Assembly: GCF_014270065.1 (NCBI RefSeq)
Contig: NZ_JACNME010000004.1
Location: forward strand, 432,409-496,408
DNA from: Quadrisphaera sp. RL12-1S
Lineage (GTDB): Bacteria > Actinomycetota > Actinomycetes > Actinomycetales > Quadrisphaeraceae
DNA length: 64,000 bases
Direction: 5' to 3'
Part shown: positions 1-9,254 of the stretch, piece after piece
How the letters are laid out: each line of letters begins with the position of its first letter
How positions within the stretch are numbered: the stretch's first letter is position 1
The notes under the pieces: model-generated
Told to the model about the DNA's origin: nothing
Seen by the model: only the letters and a program-made list of their open reading frames with translations
Databases searched by the model: none
Position numbers and translations under genes: made by a program

Positions 1-1
1 G

Positions 2-172
2 GTCTCCGAGGACCAGCTCTTCTACCTCATGAGCCGCGGCATGGCCGAGGACGAGGCGATGGCGATGATCGTGCGCGGCTTCATCGAGCCGATCGCCCGC
101 GAGCTGCCCATGGAGTACGCCCTCGAGCTCAACCGGCTCATCGAGCTGCAGATGGAAGGAGCGGTCGGCTGA
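2..172 (+). CDS. sufB: Fe-S cluster assembly protein SufB, C-terminal fragment
   Basis: The last 56 codons of SufB; the 5' part lies outside the window. The reading frame starts [13 protein letters not shown] and ends [16 protein letters not shown], the usual SufB C-terminus (a helix after the beta-helix core). SufB is the scaffold subunit of the SufBCD complex, on which nascent iron-sulfur clusters form in the cytoplasm. Its stop is 2 bases before the sufD ATG, so the two are translated as one operon. The homologous SufD C-terminus about 1.2 kb downstream shows the same LFYLSSRG motif, which supports the assignment. Confidence 0.93.
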   Translation, partial: VSEDQLFYLMSRGMAEDEAMAMIVRGFIEPIARELPMEYALELNRLIELQMEGAVG

Positions 173-174
173 GC

Positions 175-1614
175 ATGGCTGACACGTCCAACAGCACCGC
201 CAGCGCCACCGGCACCACCAGCGGTGGCGTCCAGACCGACGGCGCCCTCGGGCTCGGCGGCCTGGACGCCGGCCGCGAGGACCTCGCCCTGGACCTCCCC
301 GGCGGCGCCCCGGCGGCGCTCACGGCGCCGGACGCCGGCGCGCCCGCCGTCCCCGACGGCGGCTCGCCCGTCGGGTCCGCCCCGGCGCAGCACGGCCTGA
401 ACGCCCACAGCCACGGCGCGGGGGTGCCGGCCACCAACCGCGCCGAGCGGCGCACGTCCTTCGACGTCGCTGACTTCCCCGTGCCGAGCGGGCGCGAGGA
501 GGACTGGCGCTTCACCCCCGTGGACCGCGCCCGCGACCTCTTCGAGCCGGCCGGTGCCGGCGCGACCGGCCTGCGCGTGGAGGTCTCCGCCGCGGACGGT
601 GTGACGCACCGCCGCTCCGCCGACGGCGGGGGCGCCGCGGGGAAGGGCTTCGTGCCCGGTGACCGCGCCGCCGCCGTGGCCTGGGCGGACGCCGCCTCGG
701 CCGGCGCCGTCGACGTCGTCGAGATCGCCCCCGAGGCGGACCTCGCCGAGCCCGTGCTCGTGCGCGTCGCCAGCGACGCCCCCCGCTCCGCCGGCCACCT
801 CGTGGTGCGGGCCGGTGCCTACAGCCGCGCCACCGTGGTGCTGGACCACGCCGGCTCGGGCCACGTGGGCAGCGGCGTGGAGGTCGTGGTCGGCGAGGGC
901 GCGCACCTCGTGCTGGTCAGCGTGCACCAGTGGCAGGACGACGCCGTGCACCTCGCGCAGCACGACCTGCTCGTGGGCCGTGACGCGACCGTCAAGCACG
1001 TCGTCGTGACCCTGGGCGGGTCGCTGGTGCGGGTCGGCTCGACCGTCCGGTACGACGGCCCCGGGGGTGACGCGACGCTGCTGGGCGTCTACTTCTCCGA
1101 CGCGGGCCAGCACCTGGAGCACCGCTCCTTCGTGGACCACGAGGCGGCCAACTGCCGCTCCAACGTCACGTACAAGGGCGCGCTGCAGGGCGAGACCGCG
1201 CGTGCGGTCTGGGTCGGGGACGTGCTCATCCGCGCGAGCGCGCTGGGCACCGACACCTACGAGCTGAACCGCAACCTCGTGCTCACCGACGGCGCCCGCG
1301 CCGACTCGGTCCCCAACCTGGAGATCGAGACCGGCGAGATCGTCGGGGCCGGCCACGCCAGCGCCACCGGCCGCTTCGACGACGAGCAGCTCTTCTACCT
1401 GAGCAGCCGCGGCATCCCGGAGGACCAGGCCCGCCGCATGGTGGTCCGCGCCTTCTTCGCCGACGTGCTCCAGCAGATCGGGGTCCGCTCGGTCACCGAC
1501 CAGCTCATGGCGGCCATCGAGGCCGAGCTCGAGCTGGCCGAGGGCTCCGGCTCCTCCGAGGTCCCGGCGGTCGCCGACGGCGTCGAGGCGGAGCTCGCGG
1601 GCGCTCGCCCGTGA
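175..1614 (+). CDS. sufD: Fe-S cluster assembly protein SufD
   Basis: A 479-residue SufD. The conserved part begins near residue 93 (FPVPSGREEDWRFTPVDRAR) and ends with the paralogue motif DEQLFYLSSRGIPEDQARRMVVRAF near residue 405, as in SufB. SufD partners SufB and SufC in the SufBC2D scaffold. The first ~90 residues are an Ala/Gly/Pro-rich extension with no recognisable domain; an internal start is possible, but the ATG at 175 sits 2 bases behind the sufB stop. The C-terminal ~35 residues are also low complexity. It is followed by an unusual run of spaced TGA triplets before the Rieske gene. Confidence 0.9.
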   Translation: MADTSNSTASATGTTSGGVQTDGALGLGGLDAGREDLALDLPGGAPAALTAPDAGAPAVPDGGSPVGSAPAQHGLNAHSHGAGVPATNRAERRTSFDVADFPVPSGREEDWRFTPVDRARDLFEPAGAGATGLRVEVSAADGVTHRRSADGGGAAGKGFVPGDRAAAVAWADAASAGAVDVVEIAPEADLAEPVLVRVASDAPRSAGHLVVRAGAYSRATVVLDHAGSGHVGSGVEVVVGEGAHLVLVSVHQWQDDAVHLAQHDLLVGRDATVKHVVVTLGGSLVRVGSTVRYDGPGGDATLLGVYFSDAGQHLEHRSFVDHEAANCRSNVTYKGALQGETARAVWVGDVLIRASALGTDTYELNRNLVLTDGARADSVPNLEIETGEIVGAGHASATGRFDDEQLFYLSSRGIPEDQARRMVVRAFFADVLQQIGVRSVTDQLMAAIEAELELAEGSGSSEVPAVADGVEAELAGARP

Positions 1615-1659
1615 GCTCGAGGTGAGCGGCCGGTGAGCAAGCCGATGAGCAGTCGATGA
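1611..1659 (+). repeat. Phased (R)TGAGC repeat after sufD
   Basis: TGA triplets occur at 1612 (the sufD stop), 1623, 1634, 1646 and 1657, that is 11, 11, 12 and 11 bp apart, each inside GTGAGC or ATGAGC. The last one overlaps the ATG used by the Rieske gene. The spacing shuts all three frames and also offers several start-like codons. Confidence 0.75.
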
Positions 1660-2009
1660 GCATGGTGCGCGTGTGCTCGGTGCACGACGTCCCCGACCCG
1701 GGGGCGCTGCGCGTCGAGGTGCCGACCCCGTCGGGGGCGGTGGCCGTGGCCGTCGTCCGCGACGACGACGGCCAGCTCCACGCGATCTCGGACACGTGCA
1801 GCCACCAGGCGGTCTCCCTGTCCGAGGGGGACGTCGAGGGCTGCCGGATCGAGTGCTGGCTGCACGGCTCGGCGTTCGACCTGCGCACCGGCCGCCCGAG
1901 CGCCCTGCCGGCCGTCCACCCCGTCCCCGTGTACGCGCTGTCCCTCGACGGTGACGACGTGCTCGTGGACGCGACCACCGACATCGGCGCCTCCGCAGAG
2001 CTGCGCTGA
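1656..2009 (+). CDS. Rieske [2Fe-2S] ferredoxin of the suf operon
   Basis: A 117-residue Rieske-type ferredoxin, like the NirD/BphA3-like protein commonly placed between sufD and sufC in actinobacteria. The cluster ligands are visible as C-S-H (DTCSHQAVSL, near residue 47) and C-x-x-H (ECWLHGSAFD, near residue 68). It probably supplies or tests electrons or clusters for the SUF machinery; its exact role is not established. ATG 1656 (MSMVRVC) was chosen; a second in-frame ATG follows 6 bases later. It sits between sufD and sufC in the same operon. Confidence 0.88.
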   Translation: MSMVRVCSVHDVPDPGALRVEVPTPSGAVAVAVVRDDDGQLHAISDTCSHQAVSLSEGDVEGCRIECWLHGSAFDLRTGRPSALPAVHPVPVYALSLDGDDVLVDATTDIGASAELR

Positions 2010-2032
2010 CGAAGACCTGACTGAAGACCTGA
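2007..2032 (+). repeat. Phased TGA repeat after the Rieske gene
   Basis: Near-identical units CTGACGAAGAC / CTGACTGAAGAC / CTGAGGAGCAC place TGAs at 2007 (the stop), 2018, 2022 and 2030. The last unit also supplies GAGGAG, a Shine-Dalgarno element for sufC. Confidence 0.7.
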
Positions 2033-2042
2033 GGAGCACCGC

Positions 2043-2816
2043 ATGGCCACCCTGGAGATCCGCGACCTCCACGTCTCCGTGGAGACCCCCGACGCCGGCG
2101 CCAAGCAGATCCTGCGCGGCGTCGACCTGACCGTCCGCGCGGGCGAGACCCACGCGATCATGGGCCCCAACGGGTCCGGCAAGTCGACCCTGGCGTACTC
2201 GATCGCCGGGCACCCTCGCTACACCGTCACGGGCGGCTCGGTCACCCTGGACGGCGAGGACGTGCTGGCCATGAGCGTGGACGAGCGCGCTCGCGCCGGC
2301 CTGTTCCTGGCGATGCAGTACCCCGTCGAGGTGCCGGGCGTGACGGTGTCGAACTTCCTGCGCACCGCCAAGACCGCCGTGTCCGGCGAGGCGCCGTCCC
2401 TGCGCCACTGGACCAAGGACGTCAAGAGCGCCATGGACGCGCTGCGCATGGACCCGGCGTTCGCCGAGCGCAACGTCAACGAGGGCTTCTCCGGCGGTGA
2501 GAAGAAGCGCCACGAGATCCTGCAGATGGAGCTCCTCAAGCCCAAGGTCGCCGTCCTGGACGAGACCGACTCCGGGCTGGACGTCGACGCGCTGCGCATC
2601 GTGTCCGAGGGCGTCAACCGGGTCGGCGCCACCGGCGAGACCGGGCTGCTGCTCATCACGCACTACACGCGCATCCTGCGGTACGTGAAGCCCGACTTCG
2701 TCCACGTCTTCGTGGCCGGCCGCGTGGCCGAGGAGGGTGGCCCCGAGCTCGCCGACGACCTCGAGGAGAACGGCTACGACCGCTTCCTCGACTCCTCCGC
2801 GCCGGTGACCGCCTGA
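2043..2816 (+). CDS. sufC: Fe-S cluster assembly ATPase SufC
   Basis: A 257-residue ABC-type ATPase that energises the SufBC2D scaffold. Walker A is GPNGSGKST (residues 41-49), the signature is FSGGEKKRHEIL (near 150), and the Walker B region reads VAVLDETDSGLD, with the DETDSGLD form typical of SufC rather than transporter ATPases. A GAGGAG ribosome site precedes the ATG. The stop overlaps the sufT start by one base (TGATG). In most actinobacterial suf operons sufS and sufU follow sufC; here sufT follows directly. Confidence 0.96.
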   Translation: MATLEIRDLHVSVETPDAGAKQILRGVDLTVRAGETHAIMGPNGSGKSTLAYSIAGHPRYTVTGGSVTLDGEDVLAMSVDERARAGLFLAMQYPVEVPGVTVSNFLRTAKTAVSGEAPSLRHWTKDVKSAMDALRMDPAFAERNVNEGFSGGEKKRHEILQMELLKPKVAVLDETDSGLDVDALRIVSEGVNRVGATGETGLLLITHYTRILRYVKPDFVHVFVAGRVAEEGGPELADDLEENGYDRFLDSSAPVTA

Positions 2817-3130
2817 TGTCCGACGTCGACGTCGCCGACGTCGAGGAGGCCCTCAAGGACGTCGTCGACCCCGAGCTGGGCATCAACGTGGTCGACCTCG
2901 GCCTCGTCTACGGCCTGACCGTGGAGGAGCCGCGCACCGCGGTCATCGACATGACCCTGACGTCGGCGGCGTGTCCGCTGACCGAGGAGATCGAGGCGCA
3001 GGTGGCCGACGTGCTCTCCGGCGTCGTCGACGACCACCGCATCAACTGGGTGTGGATGCCGCCGTGGGACATGCAGAAGATCACCCCGGACGGTCGCGAC
3101 CAGCTCCGGGCGCTCGGCTTCAACGTCTGA
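2816..3130 (+). CDS. sufT: MIP18/DUF59 family Fe-S maturation protein SufT
   Basis: A 104-residue metal-sulfur cluster biosynthesis protein. It shows the DUF59 signatures DPELGINVVDLGLVY (residues 19-33) and TLTSAACPLTEEIEAQV with the conserved Cys, and ends in the usual WxPPWD element (WMPPWDMQKIT). SufT proteins help mature Fe-S client proteins when demand is high. It is coupled to sufC by a one-base overlap and is the last gene of the operon; a long hairpin follows. Confidence 0.92.
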   Translation: MSDVDVADVEEALKDVVDPELGINVVDLGLVYGLTVEEPRTAVIDMTLTSAACPLTEEIEAQVADVLSGVVDDHRINWVWMPPWDMQKITPDGRDQLRALGFNV

Positions 3131-3151
3131 GCCGCTCCGCGAGCGGTCGCA

Positions 3152-3214
3152 CCGGCGTGCAGGACCCCGTCTCGAGGCCGCCCGAGGGCCTCGCGGCGGG
3201 GTCCTGCACGCCGG
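3152..3214 (+). terminator. Long hairpin after the suf operon
   Basis: An 18-bp perfect stem (3152-3169 with 3197-3214, CCGGCGTGCAGGACCCCG and its complement) encloses a second 7-bp stem (CGAGGCC 3173-3179, GGCCTCG 3187-3193). No T-run follows, as is common for terminators in GC-rich actinobacteria. It lies 22 bases after the sufT stop. Confidence 0.7.
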
Positions 3215-3239
3215 CAGCACCACGAGCGGCGGGGGTGGC

Positions 3240-3923
3240 GTGAGCAGCCGGCTCGTGGAGGTGGCCCCGGAGCGCCTGACCGGCTGGGTCGAGCGCTTCG
3301 TCGCCTCCCACGGTCCGGTGGACCTCGCGGAGGCGCCGGAGCGGTTGCTGCTGCGCGCCCCGGACGGCGAGGCCGCCGACCTCGAGGTGCCGTGGCCGCC
3401 GCTGCCGGCCCCGCCCGGGCCGTCGTCGTCCGCCGGCGCCGTGCAGGACGACGACGGTGGGCGCGTCGCCGCGCTGGCGGCGCACGCCGCCGCCGACCGG
3501 ACCGCGCTGCTCGTGCTCGTGCGCCGGGGCGGGTGGGCCGTGGGCCTGGCGCGCGGCGGTGAGCTGCTGGACGGGACCCACGGCACGCGGTACGTGCAGT
3601 CGCGCACGGCGGCCGGCGGGTGGAGCCAGCAGCGCTACGCCCGGCGGCGGGCCCACCAGGCGGACGGGCTGGTCGCGGCCGCGCTCGACGGTCTCGGGAC
3701 GCTGCTGGGGCGCGCCGTCCGGTCACCGGAGGTGGTCGTGCCCGGCGGGGACCGCCAGCTGGTGGCCGCGGTGCTCGACGCGGTCCCCGGACCGCTCGGC
3801 CCGCGGCTGGCGGCCCTGCCGAGGGGGCCGCTGCTCGACGTGCCGGACCCCCGACGCGCGGTGCTCGTGGACGCCGCGCAGCGCGCCCGCTGCGTGCGCG
3901 TGCGCGTGGACCAGCGGTCGTGA
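3240..3923 (+). CDS. acVLRF1-family peptidyl-tRNA hydrolase
   Basis: A 227-residue protein of the actinobacterial Vms1/eRF1-like release factor family. The diagnostic motif is RYVQSRTAAGGWSQQRYARR near residues 119-138, containing the GGWSQQR loop with the catalytic Gln region used to cleave peptidyl-tRNA from stalled large ribosomal subunits. The start is a GTG. Residues near 68-73 (VQDDDG) form an acidic insert that recurs in other proteins of this window. It is probably monocistronic, between the suf terminator and a lipoprotein gene. Confidence 0.85.
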   Translation: MSSRLVEVAPERLTGWVERFVASHGPVDLAEAPERLLLRAPDGEAADLEVPWPPLPAPPGPSSSAGAVQDDDGGRVAALAAHAAADRTALLVLVRRGGWAVGLARGGELLDGTHGTRYVQSRTAAGGWSQQRYARRRAHQADGLVAAALDGLGTLLGRAVRSPEVVVPGGDRQLVAAVLDAVPGPLGPRLAALPRGPLLDVPDPRRAVLVDAAQRARCVRVRVDQRS

Positions 3924-4008
3924 CGACCCTCCGGGGTCGTCCGCCGGCCGAGGTCCGGGCGACCGGCCCGGGGAGGCGGGCCGCGCGCGGTCTGGCACCC
4001 TAGATCGG

Positions 4009-4380
4009 GTGATCACCACACCACGCAGCGTGATGACCATCGTCTCCGGAGCGGCCCTCGTGCTCGGTCTCGCCGCCTGCTCCACCGCCGGGGACATCGC
4101 CTCAGCAGCGGGGGAGGGCGCCAGCTCCGCGGCGGTCGGCGCAGCCCGCGGCGCGGCGCTGTCGCAGGTGTGCGGCTACGTCTCCGACGGCCAGGTCTCC
4201 GACGCCGACCTCCAGCAGATGCGCGCGGCGGTGCGCGCCGCCGAGGCCGCCGGCGTCCAGGGAGACGTCATCACCCAGGCCGACCGCCTCCTCGGCGACG
4301 GCGGCCCCGACGAGGGGCAGGTCGCCCAGCTCCAGGCCGCCTGCGCCCAGGCCGGTCAGGCGGACCCGAGCAGCTCCTGA
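4009..4380 (+). CDS. Small predicted lipoprotein
   Basis: About 123 residues beginning MITTPRSVMTIVSG, with a hydrophobic signal segment and a lipobox (LVLGLAACS) near residue 25, so it should be lipid-anchored outside the membrane. The mature part is Ala/Gln-rich with predicted helices (VCGYVSDGQVSDADLQQMRAAV) and two further cysteines; no family was recognised. Start is GTG 4009, or ATG 4033 in the same frame. The stop begins a phased TGA repeat and is followed by a strong terminator. Confidence 0.7.
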   Translation: MITTPRSVMTIVSGAALVLGLAACSTAGDIASAAGEGASSAAVGAARGAALSQVCGYVSDGQVSDADLQQMRAAVRAAEAAGVQGDVITQADRLLGDGGPDEGQVAQLQAACAQAGQADPSSS

Positions 4381-4402
4381 ACAGCCGCTGAGCAGCCCCT
4401 GA
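4378..4402 (+). repeat. Phased TGA repeat after the lipoprotein gene
   Basis: Three units of 11 bp (TGAACAGCCGC / TGAGCAGCCCC / TGAGCGGCGAC) put TGAs at 4378 (the stop), 4389 and 4400, one in each frame. Confidence 0.75.
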
Positions 4403-4444
4403 GCGGCGACCTGCCGCGGCCTCGACGGCAGCCCCTCGCCAGCG

Positions 4445-4501
4445 CGACCAGGCAGAAGACCCGCACCCCGGACCTCCGGGGGCGGGTCTTCCGCCTGGTC
4501 G
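4445..4501. terminator. Bidirectional terminator between the lipoprotein gene and bioY
   Basis: A 20-base stem with one internal mismatch (from CGACCAGGCAGAAGACCCGC at 4445 to its complement ending at 4501), plus an inner CCCCGG-type pairing. It sits between two convergent genes. Confidence 0.8.
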
Positions 4502-4509
4502 GGACGGGG

Positions 4510-5127
4510 TCAGCCGCGCAGGCGGGCGGTGAGCCTCCAGGCGCCGGGCAGCGCCACGCCGGCGATGACGGCCTTCACCAGACCGCCCAGGAGGAACGGC
4601 GTGAAGCCAGCGGCCACGGCCTCACCGGCGCTCATGCCGGTGGCCAGGCCCAGCCACGGGACGCCGACGGCGAAGACGACCAGCTGACCGGCGGCGAACA
4701 GCGGCACGGCGCGCCACCAGCGGCGGTCGGCGCCGTACCGGGCCGCCAGGCCGATGAGGAAGGCCGCGGGCAGGAAGCCGACGATGTAGCCGCCCGTGGC
4801 GCCCAGCACCACGTGCAGGCCGCCGGAGGCCTCGGAGTAGAACGGCAGGCCCACCGCGCCGAGCACGGCGTACAGGCCCATCGAGCTGAGGCCGCGCACC
4901 GGGCCGAGCGAGGCGGCCACGAGCACCAGCGCGAGCGTCTGGCCGGTGATGGGGACGGGGGTGCCGGGCAGCGGCACCACCACCTGCGCGAGCAGCGCGG
5001 TGAGCAGCGCGCCGCCGGTCACGAGCAGGGCGTCGCGCACGCGCGTCGAGGCGCCGACGGCGGGGACGAGGTCTGCCAGCACGGCCCGACGGGGCAGCCG
5101 ACCAGGGAGGGGAGCGGTGACGGACAC
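4510..5127 (-). CDS. bioY: Biotin transporter BioY
   Basis: A 205-residue membrane protein, the substrate-binding (S) component of an ECF-type biotin importer. About six hydrophobic segments are visible. Family motifs include VPLPGTPVPITGQTLALVL (near residue 52), GLYAVLGAVGLPFYS and GATGGYIVGFLPAAFLIG. The GTG start at 5127 (MSVTAPLPGRLPRR) is chosen because coding further upstream is only the antisense of the ABC-F gene. No EcfA/EcfT genes adjoin it, so it may act alone or share a module. It is divergent from the ABC-F gene. Confidence 0.9.
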   Translation of the reverse strand: MSVTAPLPGRLPRRAVLADLVPAVGASTRVRDALLVTGGALLTALLAQVVVPLPGTPVPITGQTLALVLVAASLGPVRGLSSMGLYAVLGAVGLPFYSEASGGLHVVLGATGGYIVGFLPAAFLIGLAARYGADRRWWRAVPLFAAGQLVVFAVGVPWLGLATGMSAGEAVAAGFTPFLLGGLVKAVIAGVALPGAWRLTARLRG

Positions 5128-5196
5128 GGGAACACCCTGGCAGACGGCGCCGCGCCGCCCAAGGGGGAGCCTCGCGGCGCCTAGAATGGGCAGGAC

Positions 5197-6792
<1,596 letters not shown>

Positions 6793-6795
<3 letters not shown>

Positions 6796-6828
6796 CCGGC
6801 GGCTGACCGGCGGCTGACCAGCGGCTGA
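6793..6828 (+). repeat. Phased TGA repeat after the ABC-F gene
   Basis: Four units close to TGACCGGCGGC put TGAs at 6793 (the stop), 6804, 6815 and 6826, exactly 11 bp apart. Confidence 0.8.
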
Positions 6829-6833
6829 ACGCC

Positions 6834-6859
6834 CGGAACGGGACCAAGGTCCCGTTCCG
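6834..6859 (+). terminator. Terminator hairpin after the ABC-F gene
   Basis: A perfect 12-bp inverted repeat, CGGAACGGGACC (6834-6845) and its complement (6848-6859), separated by AA. It follows the phased TGA repeat. Confidence 0.75.
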
Positions 6860-7033
6860 GCGCGCCGCCCCCCGGGGGATCATCGGAGGCGAGAAGATCG
6901 GTGCCGGTGGCACCGGGTGTGACGAGGTCGCACCATGGAGGGCACCATGGTCGTTCCGGACACCGTCGAAGCACTGCGGTGGATGGGCGCGGCCAGCAGG
7001 GGACTGGTCGAGGACGACTCAGGAGGACGACAC

Positions 7034-7258
7034 GTGAGTGACAACCCAGTGATCAAGAAGGGTGCTCGCATCACCGGAGGTGAGCGCACCACGCTCGCCG
7101 ACGACCTGAAGGCGAAGTACGCCCAGGGCGCGAGCATCCGCGCCCTGGCTGCGGAGACGGGCCGTTCCTACGGCTTCGTGCACCGCATCCTCACCGAGAG
7201 CGACGTCTCCCTCCGCAGCCGCGGTGGGGCGACGCGGGGCTCCCGCAAGGCGAGCTGA
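7034..7258 (+). CDS. Small helix-turn-helix protein
   Basis: A 74-residue basic protein conserved in actinobacteria. Its helix-turn-helix reads KYAQGASIRALAAETGRSYG (residues 30-49), and the C-terminus is rich in Ser, Arg and Gly (SLRSRGGATRGSRKAS). It resembles resolvase- or sigma-factor-type HTH domains and probably binds DNA; its targets are unknown. The GTG at 7034 is preceded by a perfect AGGAGG at 7021-7026 with 7-base spacing, which decides this start over the upstream ATGs. Confidence 0.8.
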   Translation: MSDNPVIKKGARITGGERTTLADDLKAKYAQGASIRALAAETGRSYGFVHRILTESDVSLRSRGGATRGSRKAS

Positions 7259-7374
7259 GCCGTCACCGGAGGCGGGTCCGCTCGAACAGCGTGGCGGCCC
7301 GCGTCCGGCACAGCGCCGGGACCTCCTGAGGGGGGCGGGAAGTCCTGGCGCGTCGCGGTGGTTGACCTCCAGCG

Positions 7375-9249
7375 ATGAGCAGCACCAGCGGCTGGGCCGC
7401 CATGCGGTCCTTCAGCCGCGACGGGTCGGTGCGCGAGCACCGCCTCGCACCGGGCACGCTGCGTCGCGTCGCGGCCCTCGCCCGGCCCCACCGGCGGCCC
7501 CTGGCCGTCTTCACAGCCCTCGTGGTCCTGGACGGCGCTCTCGTCGCCGTCCCTCCGCTCCTGCTGCGCCACCTCATCGACGACGGCGTGAACACCGGCG
7601 ACCGCTCCGTCGTCGTCGTCCTGGCCCTCCTCGTGGCCGGTGTGGCGCTGGCCGAGGCCGGGCTGTCGCTGGTGCAGCGGTGGCTGTCGGCCCGCATCGG
7701 CGAGGGCCTCATCTACGAGCTGCGCAGCGCCGTCTTCGAGCACGTCCAGCGCCAGTCCATCGGCTTCTTCACCCGCAGCCAGACCGGCGCGCTGGTCTCG
7801 CGCCTCAACAGCGACGTGGTGGGCGCGCAGCAGGCCTTCACCTCCACCGCCTCCGGCGTGCTGTCCAACGCCGTGACGCTGGTGTCGGTGCTGGCGGTGA
7901 TGCTGGTGCTCAGCTGGCAGATCACCCTGCTGGCGCTCGTGGTGGTGCCCGCGTTCCTGCTGCCGGCGCGCCGGGTGGGCCGCCGCCTGGCCGGCCTGCG
8001 GCGCGAGGCGATGCAGCGCAACGCCGACCTCGGCGAGCGGATGACGGAGCGCTTCGGCGTGGCCGGCGCGCTGCTGGTCAAGACCTACGGCGACGACGGC
8101 GCCGAGTCCGCCGAGTTCCGCGCCAAGGCGGCCGCCGTCCGCGACGTGGGCGTGCGCACCGCGCTGAGCAGCCGCGTCTTCTTCGCCGGGCTCACGGCCC
8201 TGGCAGCGCTGGCGACGGCGATGGTCTACGGCGTGGGCGGGTGGCTGGCCATCAGCGGCACCGTCACCACCGGCTCGCTCGTGGCGCTGGCGGCCCTGCT
8301 GGCGCGCCTGTACGGGCCCATCACGGGCCTCGCGAACGTGCAGGTGGACGTGATGACGGCGCTGGTCTCCTTCGAGCGCGTCTTCGAGGTGCTCGACCTG
8401 GCCCCCGCGGTGCGCGACCCCGCCCACCCGCGCCCGCTGCCGGACGGCCCGCTCGACGTGGAGCTCGACGACGTCGTCTTCACCTACCCGGCCGTCTCGA
8501 CGCTGGCCTCGCTGCAGGCCGGTCCGTCCGCCGCGCAGGACGACGACGGCGACCGTCCCGTGGTGCGCGGCGTGAGCCTGCGCGCCCGCGCCGGAGAGGT
8601 GGTGGCGCTGGTGGGCCGCAGCGGCGCGGGCAAGACCACGCTGGCCTCGCTCGTGGCCCGCCTGCACGACGTCGACTCCGGCGCCGTCCGCGTCGGCGGC
8701 GTCGACGTGCGCGAGACCTCCCAGGCCGAGCTGCGCCGCCGCGTGGGCGTGGTCAGCCAGGACGCGCACCTGTTCCACGACACGGTGCGCGCCAACCTCC
8801 TCTACGCCCGCGCCGACGCCACCGAGGCCGACCTGTGGGCGGCGCTGGCCGCCGCCCGCGCCGACGGCGTGGTCCGGGCCCTGCCGCAGGGCCTGGACAC
8901 CGTGGTGGGCGAGCGCGGGCACCGGCTCTCCGGCGGGGAGAAGCAGCGCGTGGCGCTGGCCCGGCTGCTGCTGCGCGCGCCCAGCGTGGTGGTCCTCGAC
9001 GAGGCCACCGCCCACCTCGACAGCGAGTCCGAGCGGGCCGTCCAGGAGGCCCTCGACGCGGCGCTGGTGGGCCGCACGAGCATCGTCATCGCCCACCGGC
9101 TCTCCACCGTGCGCTCGGCGGACCTCATCTGCGTGGTCGACGCCGGTCGCGTGGTCGAGCGCGGCCGGCACGCCGACCTCGTCGCCCGCGGTGGCCTCTA
9201 CGCCGAGCTGCACCGCACCCAGTTCACCGACGACCCGCTGGCCGCCTGA
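7375..9249 (+). CDS. ABC transporter, fused permease/ATPase
   Basis: A 624-residue half-transporter with an N-terminal six-helix membrane domain (residues ~40-330) and a C-terminal ATPase. Walker A is GRSGAGKTT (near 415), the signature is LSGGEKQRVALARLLL, Walker B is VVVLDEATAHLD, and the switch His is in IAHRLSTV. It is of the exporter (MsbA/LmrA-like) type and should work as a homodimer; its substrate is unknown. An unusual 25-residue insert in the ATPase near residues 380-400 (including AAQDDDGD) separates the first beta strand from the Walker A region. Confidence 0.9.
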   Translation: MSSTSGWAAMRSFSRDGSVREHRLAPGTLRRVAALARPHRRPLAVFTALVVLDGALVAVPPLLLRHLIDDGVNTGDRSVVVVLALLVAGVALAEAGLSLVQRWLSARIGEGLIYELRSAVFEHVQRQSIGFFTRSQTGALVSRLNSDVVGAQQAFTSTASGVLSNAVTLVSVLAVMLVLSWQITLLALVVVPAFLLPARRVGRRLAGLRREAMQRNADLGERMTERFGVAGALLVKTYGDDGAESAEFRAKAAAVRDVGVRTALSSRVFFAGLTALAALATAMVYGVGGWLAISGTVTTGSLVALAALLARLYGPITGLANVQVDVMTALVSFERVFEVLDLAPAVRDPAHPRPLPDGPLDVELDDVVFTYPAVSTLASLQAGPSAAQDDDGDRPVVRGVSLRARAGEVVALVGRSGAGKTTLASLVARLHDVDSGAVRVGGVDVRETSQAELRRRVGVVSQDAHLFHDTVRANLLYARADATEADLWAALAAARADGVVRALPQGLDTVVGERGHRLSGGEKQRVALARLLLRAPSVVVLDEATAHLDSESERAVQEALDAALVGRTSIVIAHRLSTVRSADLICVVDAGRVVERGRHADLVARGGLYAELHRTQFTDDPLAA

Positions 9250-9254
9250 GCCCC

